NCBI GenBank assembly: GCA_022393335.1
Contig: JAJEKB010020615.1
Coordinates: forward strand, 143,140 to 207,139
DNA: 64,000 bases
Reading direction: 5' to 3'
Origin: Macrotrachela quadricornifera
Taxonomy: Eukaryota > Rotifera > Eurotatoria > Philodinida > Philodinidae
In this document: positions 10,271 to 20,300 of the stretch, one piece after another
How the letters are laid out: the number at the start of each line of letters is the position of its first letter
Position numbering within the stretch: the stretch's first letter is position 1
The notes under the pieces: generated by a model
Seen by the model: only the letters and a program-made list of their open reading frames with translations
Told to the model about the DNA's origin: nothing
The model's database searches: none
Position numbers and translations under genes: made by a program

Positions 10271-12350
10271 TTATAAAAAAAATATATATCTAAACGTTTG
10301 AATAGAATTGACTTATTATTGAATAAAATGTTCGATTAATAAATACCTCTCTTATCATATTTATCTGTTCTATCAATCGGAACGAATACTCTCATCATTT
10401 ATTGCATAATGATCAATATTATTCAAATAAAAAAAAAATCAAGGAGAATATTCAAGTTCATAATAACTATGTCGACTATTTTCTATTATATGTATATATT
10501 TCACCTTAAATCATTGTCAATAACAAAATATCCTTGAATTTTACGACATACAATTCATTATATTTAATAATAAACATCAAATATGTATATATATATTGTT
10601 AACGATATGAAAGAAAAAAACCCAACATCCTTATTATATCTGCTATTTGACTCTTTGATCACAAAAATATTTTATTCAATATAATATGATAATTTGATGA
10701 AGCAATAGGTATATTCAAAGTATTGATTATTATATTTATCCATAGATTATTTTCTTATGATTAGAAATCGTTTTAATTGATTTTTTTTATCATATTATTA
10801 TTCAAAAATCAATCATAAAAATATTTATTACAAATTAATAATAATAATAGAACAAAATTATTAATTTAATCTTTGATTTTGATAAAAATAATGACCATGT
10901 ATACTATGAAAATCATCCTTTTTTAATATTTAATCACAATTTTCATTAAATTATATTGATAACTATCGGCATTTTCTCACAACAACAAAATTGAATTAAT
11001 ATGTAAACCTAAAAATTGTCAAAAGATTCATTTTTGGAGTACCGTGAGTGTGTAAGGCGTATTGACCTGACACACATTATATTTATATATACTTTAATAT
11101 TTTCTTCTTCCTGCTGCAAGATGTAAGTAAGAGATGGAAACGATGTAACAATAATATTTATTTTTTTATTCTAGAATAATTTCATCGGAGTTAACGTCGG
11201 CAGCAAGACAATGATCCGAAATATCGAAGTAATATTTCTAAACAACTCATCATTGATAAACATCGAACAGTTCCGACGTAAATTCTATCGAGGATATCTA
11301 GTCAAATCCTAAAACACAAAATCCAAAAGAGAAAAATCAAACATATTGTTGAACTTGAACTCATTTTTGCTGAAGAATTTTAAAAAATTGTGTGATGCCA
11401 ATGAATAAAAAGATGTTTGCCTCTTATTTTTTCTAAAGATGAACGAATAAACTATTGAAAAATAATATTAGATATTGTATGAATATCTATTGATAAATGT
11501 GCAACATATGATCAAATGTAAGATGATTATAACTGAAATAATTTTCAAACTAGGTTTACATTCAATTATTATCACTTTAACTATATTAAAAATACGACAC
11601 ATACGAAAAGATACAACTTGATAAGCTGTACAATTTCCATAATCTTGCTATTGTCTTATATGTTTTATTTAAAAAAAAAAAATTAATACACCATAAGATG
11701 CACCTATGTTTTTTTAAAGTTATATTTATTCCATCAGTCTAATTATGTTGATTAATTCTTTCAACTGCTGAAATATGGCTTATTATATAATCTAATTATA
11801 CAATCTTTAATCTTAATCTAGTATATGATGTGTCACAGATATAAATGAGGTTACATAGTGAAGAATATATATTTTGCCATTGCCAATTCTTTATTAATTT
11901 AAGACCTTCATCTCATCCCTCAAAAATTGATTTCTTGGATTAAATATTACTTTCTTACCGGAGAAAGGGGATTATAAGTTCAATGATTACATAAATGTCT
12001 GCATATATAATAAAAATAAAGATTAATTTAAAAAAGAAGCTCTGTAGTGTCCTGTATCTTGATACATTCATGAAGAACAAAATATAGTTGAAATATATAA
12101 TACAAGCTTGTACCAAGAAATTTTGGAGAGAAAATCGAAAAAGTTTTTTTGGTTTTTTTAAATAGGATGAATATAAAACAAATGATTCTATTTATAAGAT
12201 ATTTCATTATTAACACATGAAAAATACAAAGATATATTTAAACAAATAATTACAACAACATTTAATTTAAAAAAAAATCTTTCGTAATTAACAAATGTTT
12301 ATAAAATTAATGCTTGATTGAATGAATAATAAAATCATATTTATTAATAT
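10271..12350. other. Long AT-rich intergenic stretch with a repeat relic
   Basis: Very AT-rich with many poly-A/T runs. Two items stand out. A short open stretch at 11175-11312 on the plus strand, directly after TTATTCTAG, has unusually C-ending codons. A minus-strand segment at about 12030-12216 resembles the mariner-like relic at 31.0-31.3 kb. No complete gene seen. Confidence 0.5.
12028..12216 (-). repeat. Dispersed repeat copy related to 31024-31275
   Basis: From 12035 the plus strand reads AAGCTCTGTAGTGTCCTGTA, TTGAAGAACA-like and AAATTTTGGAGAGAAAA blocks. These line up in order with AAGAACTGTGATGCCCTGCA, TTGAAGAATG and AAATCTTGGGAATAAAA at 31.04 kb. The similarity is interrupted but collinear over about 130 bp, so both look like decayed copies of one element. 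Confidence 0.35.
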
Positions 12351-12785
12351 TCATTGTAAATGATTTTCTGAAGAAATATTTTCATTATTTAATATATCCA
12401 TATTGGTATTTCGTTTTAATCCACTAAAATTAAATATAAATATAATATTAATTCTTTTCAACTAATTATTTCTTTAGTTAGCTTATATTACTCAAAACAG
12501 ATTTTAATATCATTTTCAATTGCTTTATTTATTCATTTCTCATTCCTCAAATTTCTTATGCAACTTATAAGTAAATAAAAGTCGAAGGGAAATTATCTAC
12601 CAAGAGTCTTTATCTTTAAATTAATCTAACCATGTTGAATCAATTCCTGCATTGATATAAATTGATTTACCAAAATCAATGTCATTAATATGTCGATCAA
12701 TTGGTTGAAGAGAATTTTTTCGTGATCTAATTTTTGGTTCACACAATGTTTCTTCTTTAACATCAATATTTTCCATTTGTATTTT
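12351..12785 (-). CDS. C-terminal exon(s) of an unidentified gene, 5' part missing
   Basis: On the minus strand, 12785-12621 is an exon-like open stretch. It begins after AAAAGCAG, reads KIQMENIDVKEETLCEPK, then SRKNSLQPIDRHIN and AGIDSTWLD, and ends in TAA at 12621. A second stretch (12423-12351, after AATTTTAG) reads GLKRNTNMDILNNE and ends ENHLQ with TGA. A GTTAGA donor at 12629 would splice the first to the second in the correct phase through a roughly 205 bp intron, so it may be an alternative end. No family recognised; the sequence is hydrophilic with no membrane segment. The remainder probably lies in or across the assembly gap at 12998-13397. Confidence 0.45.
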
Positions 12786-12997
12786 CTGCTTTTATATATT
12801 AATATATGGAAGAATTTTTTTTTGCTCTATCATTTATAATACTCAACTTATTATTGTTAAGGGTAAGAGAGTATATTCTTGTTTCCTTGATAAATAACCC
12901 TATGATAGAAAAGAAAATGATTAGGACAGAATTATATTTAGTTTATATTACTATCTGCAAATGATGACACTTATCTTATAATGTATTTTCATACGAA

Positions 12998-13397
12998 NNN
13001 NNNNNNNNNNNNNNNNNNNNNNNNNNNNNNNNNNNNNNNNNNNNNNNNNNNNNNNNNNNNNNNNNNNNNNNNNNNNNNNNNNNNNNNNNNNNNNNNNNNN
13101 NNNNNNNNNNNNNNNNNNNNNNNNNNNNNNNNNNNNNNNNNNNNNNNNNNNNNNNNNNNNNNNNNNNNNNNNNNNNNNNNNNNNNNNNNNNNNNNNNNNN
13201 NNNNNNNNNNNNNNNNNNNNNNNNNNNNNNNNNNNNNNNNNNNNNNNNNNNNNNNNNNNNNNNNNNNNNNNNNNNNNNNNNNNNNNNNNNNNNNNNNNNN
13301 NNNNNNNNNNNNNNNNNNNNNNNNNNNNNNNNNNNNNNNNNNNNNNNNNNNNNNNNNNNNNNNNNNNNNNNNNNNNNNNNNNNNNNNNNNNNNNNNN
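12998..13397. other. Assembly gap of 400 N
   Basis: A run of 400 undetermined bases. It hides the 5' end of the plus-strand haem-oxygenase-like gene, and probably the upstream part of the minus-strand gene ending at 12351/12621, so the intervening promoter region is also lost. The true gap length is unknown; 400 may be a placeholder. Confidence 0.98.
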
Positions 13398-16300
13398 ACT
13401 GAAATTATAAAAGATCTTGATGATTATTCATATCGAGATCTTTTTCATTTTTTTATTAATCAAGAATATCATATCGATAAATTACATCTCGCTAAAGGTA
13501 TGTATTTAAAAGAAAAAAAGATATTTTTATTTATTTATTTATTTATTATTATTATTTAGAATTTAGTGAACGAATGCATTTTGAAGCTAGTCAATATATG
13601 ATGGTTGATCATGATGATAATGATGATTTTCCAGATCATTTTACTTATATTGAATATTCAAGAGAAAAAGTTAAAGAAAGATTAGATTATATTCTTCAAA
13701 GATTATTAAAAGAAAAATATCTTGATTGTTTGTTTTTATTTTTTTTTATTTTCATTTAAAATAAAATTTTATTTTTTTTAAAGGGTGTGATCAAGGTGAA
13801 CCAGTGTCATCTGATTCTCATTATTGGTGGGCAGAAACAAAACTTCATTTTATAACTTATTTAATACAACGAGAACCATATCATTTAACAGATGGTGTTT
13901 GGTTACGTGGTGTTCCCCAAGGACCAATGTCATCAATTCAATCAAAATTATTTTCAATTTATATTGATGAATTAGGAAATGGAGATCCTTTACAAAATCA
14001 TCCAAATGTTTATTTAGATGTTTTACATAGTCTTGGTCTTCATGTTCCACCAGTTACTTCAAGACAATTTGTTGATCAACAATCAATTCTTGATATTAGT
14101 TTTAAAAATCCTCTTTTAACATTAACAACATCACTTTTTCCAAAAACATTCGAACCAGAAATTCTTGGCTATACACTTGTAAGTCTTTTCATGATTTTAT
14201 TTAAAAAAATATCATTTATCCATTTATTAAATATTTATTGATTTGTTTAATTCTTTTTATCTGTAATAAGAAAAGTTAACCAAACGAAAGTATATCACAT
14301 ATTCTATATGAAAACAGTAGTTTTCTCGTTCCGTCGAATTCTTCTCGAGACTTTATTTCTATGCAAAAATCTGCACAATCGAGTTTTGTATTATTTGTCA
14401 TAGTATCATAAAATCGTTTCTAACAATATGAACCTGTATCTAGACCTTACTTTTCATTCCTTGTCATTATCTGAAGAACTTGTCTATCTGTCACAATTTG
14501 TGATTAATTAAGATATTGATTCCAACCTGTAGATGGAAGGAGAGGGTATTTTTTTACTTCTATACACTTCAACACTTTCTTTTAGATCGTATTTTACAAA
14601 AATAAGTTTTAGGTTGATCGAACGTAGTATCTCAAAGAAAGGAAATGAAAAGTAGAATGATTTTGACCTACATATGTCCTAAAAGATCACATCTGAGAAC
14701 TTCCCATTTCTGACAATTATTGATCCAATCATCAAGATTTGTCAACTCTGAAAGTTTCAAAATTTTCTGATGAATCGTTCTCTAGAAAGCCTAAAGACTG
14801 AGAATGTCCTTAAATCGGTAAATATGACACAATTTTTTACTTACCCGTCGTATCTATAACGTATCGCCTATGTATAAACCTATAGAGAAGACATTAAATT
14901 TTATTAAATATATTCATTTTCAATGATATTTATATTTATTAGTGGCTTGAAACAACATCAATTGTTGAACATGCGGCACTACGAAAAATTCTTCAACGAT
15001 ATAATATAAATCCAAAATTTTCTCTACTTCATACAGCAATTGATAATAGTTTAAATGGACATGGAAGATATGCTCGTGATGCTGTTGAATTATATCTTGA
15101 TCATATTCAACAAACAGAAGGTGAAAAAAGTGTTGAACAACATTGGAAAAGAATTTGGACTGGGTAAATTTAATTTGTCTTTTTTTGTTTTGTTTATATA
15201 ATTAATAATTGAAAATATAATTAAGATATGTTGCTTATGGTACAACTGGAAATATAAATAATGATCTTAAAAAATTATATGAAAAACAAAAAAATTTAAC
15301 ACCACGAGATGAATTTATTGAATTAATAAAAAGAAAAAGTCCATTAGCAAAAAAAATGCATGGATCACGGCGTATTGGTCCTCATAATAATTTATTAAAT
15401 GAAATGTTTGCATCGGACAATCCTGAAATACTTTGTGATGAACTTGCAAATTCAGATATGATTTTCAAAGGTGATCCTACAAAAAGTAAACTTATTAATC
15501 ATGCTGTTTCATTTCAAGGACCTATGTATCAGGTATCAACCTCTTTTTCTTATTTTTACAAGATGTTATGTTTTCATTTAAATAATCTGTAGGGATACCG
15601 ACAGAAAACGTTTAGTATAACGGACTGATCGTATTATAGAGATGGTTTCAAATTTGACTATGTCTGACTGTATTAGAGAATAAATCTAGCTAGGAATGTA
15701 TCGAATTCACTCACTCCTACATTATTCTTTTTGTTGACACTGGAATTTCTACCAAATTCATACAATTTTTTAATACCCTCAAAAGATAAGCTATCGCTAC
15801 AGCTACTGCGATAGTGCCCCAATGGATATCTCTGTAATATTAGAAGTAGTTAGAGAAAAATCAATTAAGATAATTGTTTTAAGTACTTTTTATTATATTT
15901 ATTTAATAAATTTTTACTATTTTAATACTTTACATATCTCTAATTAAATTAAGTTTAAATGCCATCTAGAGATTTTTTTTAGATACGTTTGAAAACATTT
16001 TGAGTAAAGTATATATTGACAAGGTTGGAGTGAAGCCATATAATACGTAGATGTAGATCGGGTTGTTGAACAGTTGATTACTCATATCTTCCTTCGCAGT
16101 CAAAACGCGATGCAGTTATGCCATAACTACGATCACATTGACTTGTAATTGCGAAACATTATAGCATAGTTGTGTGTAACTCTGTGACAAAAACCTTTAA
16201 GAATGATTACACGGAAATAGATATAAACGTATTTCCTCAATAGCTAAAATCTTCTTAGTAGTCAAAAAATTACTGGTAAATTCGATTGCTCATCAACAAT

Positions 16301-17953
16301 TGTATGATAATCAAGACTGCTGCTTCTCTAGAAATGAAATTGACTATTATAATGAATTCTAAAATGATCGAATTATCCATTGTTAGCTTTAAAGCCTAAT
16401 ATATTATCTATTCAGTAGTAAAATCTCGAGCATATTATTATAAAACAAGACCGAACACTGAAATTCGCTTGGATCGTTGAACACTAACTCATTAATAAAA
16501 CATTGTCATCGATTGTTTGATTAAAATCATTCTTCCTCTTTCGCTTTAACTTTTTATTGTGATTACATTCATAATCATTATCATATTCATGTTTTTGGTT
16601 TAGAATATTTGATGTAGAATTAAAAGTAATTGAAATTTTTCTTTCAGTTTTCGACAGGACAAACTATGTTTAGTCTTTCTTATTAGATTTATTCTAACGT
16701 AAGATTATTTTTAAATGTCATATTTCATTGACGAATATTTAACCATTTGAGCATGAGTTTATTTTTGTATATAGTGTACAGAAACTCATTAAAGTTAGAA
16801 AAATTTGAATATCTAAAAGGTTGGTGAGAACCTTAGTTAAGTACCAGTATGGATCTCAATAAGAAAATTTTTATTTTTTCACAGATCAGGAAAAAAACCT
16901 AATATACGTAACAAAGCTTACACCAACCTCGTCCGTATGGATTTCGAGTGTGAACATGCCTCTATTTTTTATTAAAAAATGAGCCCGGCTAATCGGACTA
17001 CCCATGGAGATATTCAAAATAGTCCTATAAACTTTTTTCGATTCGAAATCTTAACTACATTATATCGAAGCAAATATTTCGGTGACCTGAGCACTTTTGT
17101 GACGAAACTTGAACTTTTAAATGGAGAAATGAAGATAAATGAAGTTCCATCAGAAAATGATACCCAGTTCATCGAAGTCTTTCATTTAGTTTAATATAAC
17201 TCGATTTGAATAAAAACATTTTTTATAGAATCGATATTAGTACGAACATGTTTGTCAGCCAGACTCAAAGGATTAAGAATCTAAATGACACTTTTGTATC
17301 TCCCTTTTTTTTGTTTTGAATTCTCTTCACTATAACATATTGTTCTCAATGGAGAGATGTTCAGTAATAGAAGTTTTACTGTATCTTTTTCAGAATAAAT
17401 TTATTTATTTTATTAAAATATAAATAGATATTTAATGCTGATGAATTATCAATAATATGTCGATGGATATTTTCATTATCACCATCAACAATTAATGATA
17501 TGTTATCACTTATTATTCAACGTAGAAAATTATCTGAACAAATTCAATCAAATATTCAACTTAAATTACCTGATGGATCAAAAAAATTTTTAAAAGATTT
17601 ATTTCAAGAAAAACCACACGATTTATTATCTGCTTTTCGTGTTTCAAAATGGACAATTCCATTTGTAAGTTTTCTTGAATTTTTATTAAAAAATTTCAAA
17701 AAAAAGAAATTATTTAAAATAGAATGGTGAAAAAATAAGTGAACACAATGTTGAAACAGCTGAATTAATGAAATCAATGGATTCGAATGGTGCTCTGGAA
17801 CATGTCTTTAATCGTAATAGTCAAGATAAAGAAATTATTCGAAAATGGTTACTTGATGGTTCACCTGTTCAAGATCAAACAATCGACCAATCAAAAACTG
17901 AACATGATCATATTAATATTCGATCTCACGAAGCTTTTCAATTTCAATTATAA
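13398..17953 (+). CDS. Haem-oxygenase-like iron-containing redox enzyme, 5' end in gap
   Basis: Seven exons assemble in frame: 13398-13497, 13560-13727, 13784-14178, 14943-15163, 15226-15532, 17428-17664 and 17723-17953, giving 552 visible residues. Four introns are 56-62 bp; the other two are 764 and 1895 bp. The sequence matches the iron-containing redox enzyme family (haem-oxygenase-like fold, putative diiron centre). Typical blocks are WLRGVPQGPMSSIQSKLFS, IYIDELGNGD, HPNVYLDVLHSLGL, then a helix with EHAALRKI and the ligand-type segment HTAIDNSLNGHGRYARDAV. The reaction and substrate are unknown; relatives catalyse oxidative cleavage or desaturation of small substrates. The C-terminal 180 residues (SIICRWIFSLSP onward, ending HEAFQFQL) carry no known domain. 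No TM segment, so probably cytosolic. AATAAA lies at 17980. Relatives I know of are mainly bacterial and fungal, which suggests horizontal acquisition followed by intron gain; this is inference. Confidence 0.85.
16953..17035 (+). repeat. Fragment of the 61.1 kb foldback element inside a long intron
   Basis: GAACATGCCTCTATTTTTTA followed by an ATGGAGATATTC block matches the right arm of the element at 61145-61501 (GAACATGCCTCTATTATTAG and AATGGAGATATTT) with the same spacing. It lies in the 1.9 kb intron of the haem-oxygenase-like gene and partly explains that intron's length. Only one arm is clear. Confidence 0.6.
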
Positions 17954-18120
17954 TTTTTTATTTTTAATGTATCTTTTTGAATAAATAATTTATTTTCAAA
18001 CTATCTTTATTTTATTTTTTGACTCATTTTTCGCTTGTTAGATTTATATTTATTTAAAAATAACGGATCGGTCAGATTAAATAGGCGCACTTTGCATTGT
18101 AATTTTCAGTCATTTCATAA

Positions 18121-18372
18121 TGTTGTACCAGAAAAACACAATATATGGAAAGATGCGCTATGAAAAGCTCTACAATTTACACAGAACAATTGGAAAAAGA
18201 TGAAGAAAAAAAATCAAATTGATGTTGTGTCAGAAAAAATAGTGTTTCTGCACATTCAAACTTATCTATTTAAAGTTTTCGCCGTTTTTAAAGCAAAAAA
18301 GGCGATCCTATAGAAATGCTAGAGCTTTTCACGATGTATCTTTTCATATATTTTGTTTTTCTGATACAATGT
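18121..18372. repeat. Foldback element with GAAAAGCTCTACAA arms (copy 2)
   Basis: The left arm (18121-18177) runs from TTGTACCAGAAAAACACAAT through AAAGATGCGCTATGAAAAGC to TCTACAA. The right arm (18318-18372) is its inverse (CTAGAGCTTTTCACGATGTA ... TTTTTCTGATACAA). The arms pair over about 55 bp with a roughly 140 bp centre. The inner arm matches that of the 7823-8199 element almost base for base (AAGATGCGC, then GAAAAGCTCTACA). Confidence 0.75.
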
Positions 18373-18512
18373 ATTTAGGAATAAACTGAGCCCGAACTAT
18401 AGATTCGGATACGCACAGAACGGTTCGGGTTCAGGGTCGGTACCTATCCAATAAATTTGAACTCAATCGACTATTTATATAATTCTTCAAGTGTTTTTCG
18501 AGGGCATATAAT

Positions 18513-19883
18513 CGATTAGAGGTGTTACTTTATTTTTATCTTTCGTTATAATAAAGAATAAGGAATGATTTTTGGAAAATTTTCCTTGCTTTATTCAGGG
18601 TCTTTAATCTTGAAACTACTAGGTGTTTGCATGTTTGTCCGCAGCACTGTTCGATCCACTGTCACAATACAAAACAAAAGCTTTAGGTCGTCAAGTGCTA
18701 TACATTGAGAGTACCCTATAGTTTTAAGTGCTATGTTTTGAGGGTATCCTTAGATCCTCAAAAGCTATATTATAGAGTATTTCAAGATGGTCAAGATCTA
18801 TCTGCTTCACTGTAATCGGGATCTTAATCGAAAAAATCACTGTGTGTTTATCTGCAAAGTGGTAGTTTGAATATAGCGTGAAGTGACCTAGTAAGTTGTC
18901 TCAATTTATACTACTTGTTTCAACAAAATAAATAAATCATTGTTCTAACAACAATATATATTAATTAAAAGTTATCTCGGAAATATTCTTCTCAATTGGA
19001 GAATCGATGCAAAATTTCATAGGTAAAAGATGATAGTATGGTAACGCACTTCCTTTTTAATTAGTTATTTCTATAAAATCTCATGTCAGTTATCTCAGTA
19101 AGTTCTTTCACAGAAAGTAGCGTAGATCGTGGACTCAAAATGTTACCCTACAGATCAACGTACGATGAATTTCTAGATTAAGACCATGATTGCAATTAAA
19201 CAGATAGCTCTTGACGACTTTGGTGTACCTCATAATGAAGCACTTCAGAACCCATCGATGTTCTCATGATACAGCTCGTGAGGATCTAAGGATACCTTTA
19301 TACATAGTGTTTGAGGACGAAAAGGTTTTGCCAATGTGCAGTATATGAGAATCTAAAAGTACCTCCGTATAAGCATTGATATGTCGTATAAGAAAAACAA
19401 AATATACCACAAGAAGCAGCGTGAAAAGCTCTACAATTTACATAGAACAATGATAAAAACAGGAGACATAAAAAATCAAATTTGTCTTTCATCAAAAAAA
19501 TGCATCTACAAAATAAGCGGTTATTTATAAATTGTAGAGCTTTTTACACTGTTTCTTGTGGTATATTTTGTTTTTCTAATACGACATATAAAATGCGAGT
19601 AGAGTGGCATGTAAAAACGACACATACATTACAATCTAATGCTACCAGCTAATTTCCAACAAAGTTGATTCTTATGAAAACTTTATTATTATTATATTGA
19701 TTGAATAGTGATTAAATAGCATAAAAGATAGAGCGAAAGATGCTCCATCTGTTTGTAAGAAAAGGAACATTTTTAAAGCTTTCTATAAGAAAAAAAAGGT
19801 ACCTCTCTTACTACTTTTGGATAATCGTAAGTACTTTATCTTTATTTTATAAAGTAAAGGTAAAGTAACACCCCTAATCTTCC
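18513..19883. mobile_element. Candidate nonautonomous element with 27 bp TIRs
   Basis: GATTAGAGGTGTTACTTTAT (18513) and the inverse of the segment ending at 19883 (GATTAGGGGTGTTACTTTAC) agree over about 27 bp with few mismatches. The form, an AGRGGTGTTACTTTA start, resembles hAT termini. No transposase frame lies between them and no matching 8 bp target duplication was found. A similar right end (GTGCCACCCCTAG) occurs at 60593. Confidence 0.45.
19379..19588. repeat. Foldback element with GAAAAGCTCTACAA arms (copy 3)
   Basis: The left arm (19379-19440) contains GTCGTATAAGAAAAACAAAA, a TATACCACAAGAAGCAGCG block and TGAAAAGCTCTACAATTTA. The right arm (19525-19588) is its inverse, from AAATTGTAGAGC to TTTTTCTAATACGACATA. 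Arms of about 60 bp flank an 85 bp centre. The outer arm is close to copy 2 (CAGAAAAACA against AAGAAAAACA, then TATA). Confidence 0.78.
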
Positions 19884-20300
19884 CTTTAGAATGATTATAC
19901 AATATAAGAAAAGTGAGAAGGAGACTTCACCTACGATTAGAAGAATCACGGTCGTTTGATCCCATTTTTTTCTTCTTTTCCTTTTCATTCTTTTCTCTTC
20001 TTTGCAAACACTTCAGAGTGTAATAATAAAACGCAAAATAAAAAAAAAAGTAATTGCGGAGAAAAGGGCACAAAGAAGCTGAAAAGAATATGAATAAAAT
20101 AAAATACGTTGTCTGCTTTTTTTATTCGATTCTTCAAACGTTGATAACGAATTTTTTTAGTGAATTTGTTCTTGAGTGACGACAAAAAGAGATTTTTGTG
20201 TAAGAGAAAAATTGAGACGAGGTAAGACGTCAACTATATCAATAGGTAACGTGGACTCTCTTTGCCTGTATAACAACTAACTACACATTATTTCATATTG

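Larger units (their letters stand above)
17954..20300. other. Intergenic stretch rich in inverted repeats
   Basis: No gene seen. It contains two foldback elements (18121-18372 and 19379-19588), both possibly inside a larger element with 27 bp terminal inverted repeats (18513-19883). The 420 bp before the TPR gene is plain AT-rich sequence with no clear splice acceptor close to the ATG. Confidence 0.55.

Noticed and set aside
16979..17194. Open frame in the long intron of the redox gene
   Set aside because: It overlaps a fragment of the 61.1 kb foldback element and lies between two exons that join in phase.
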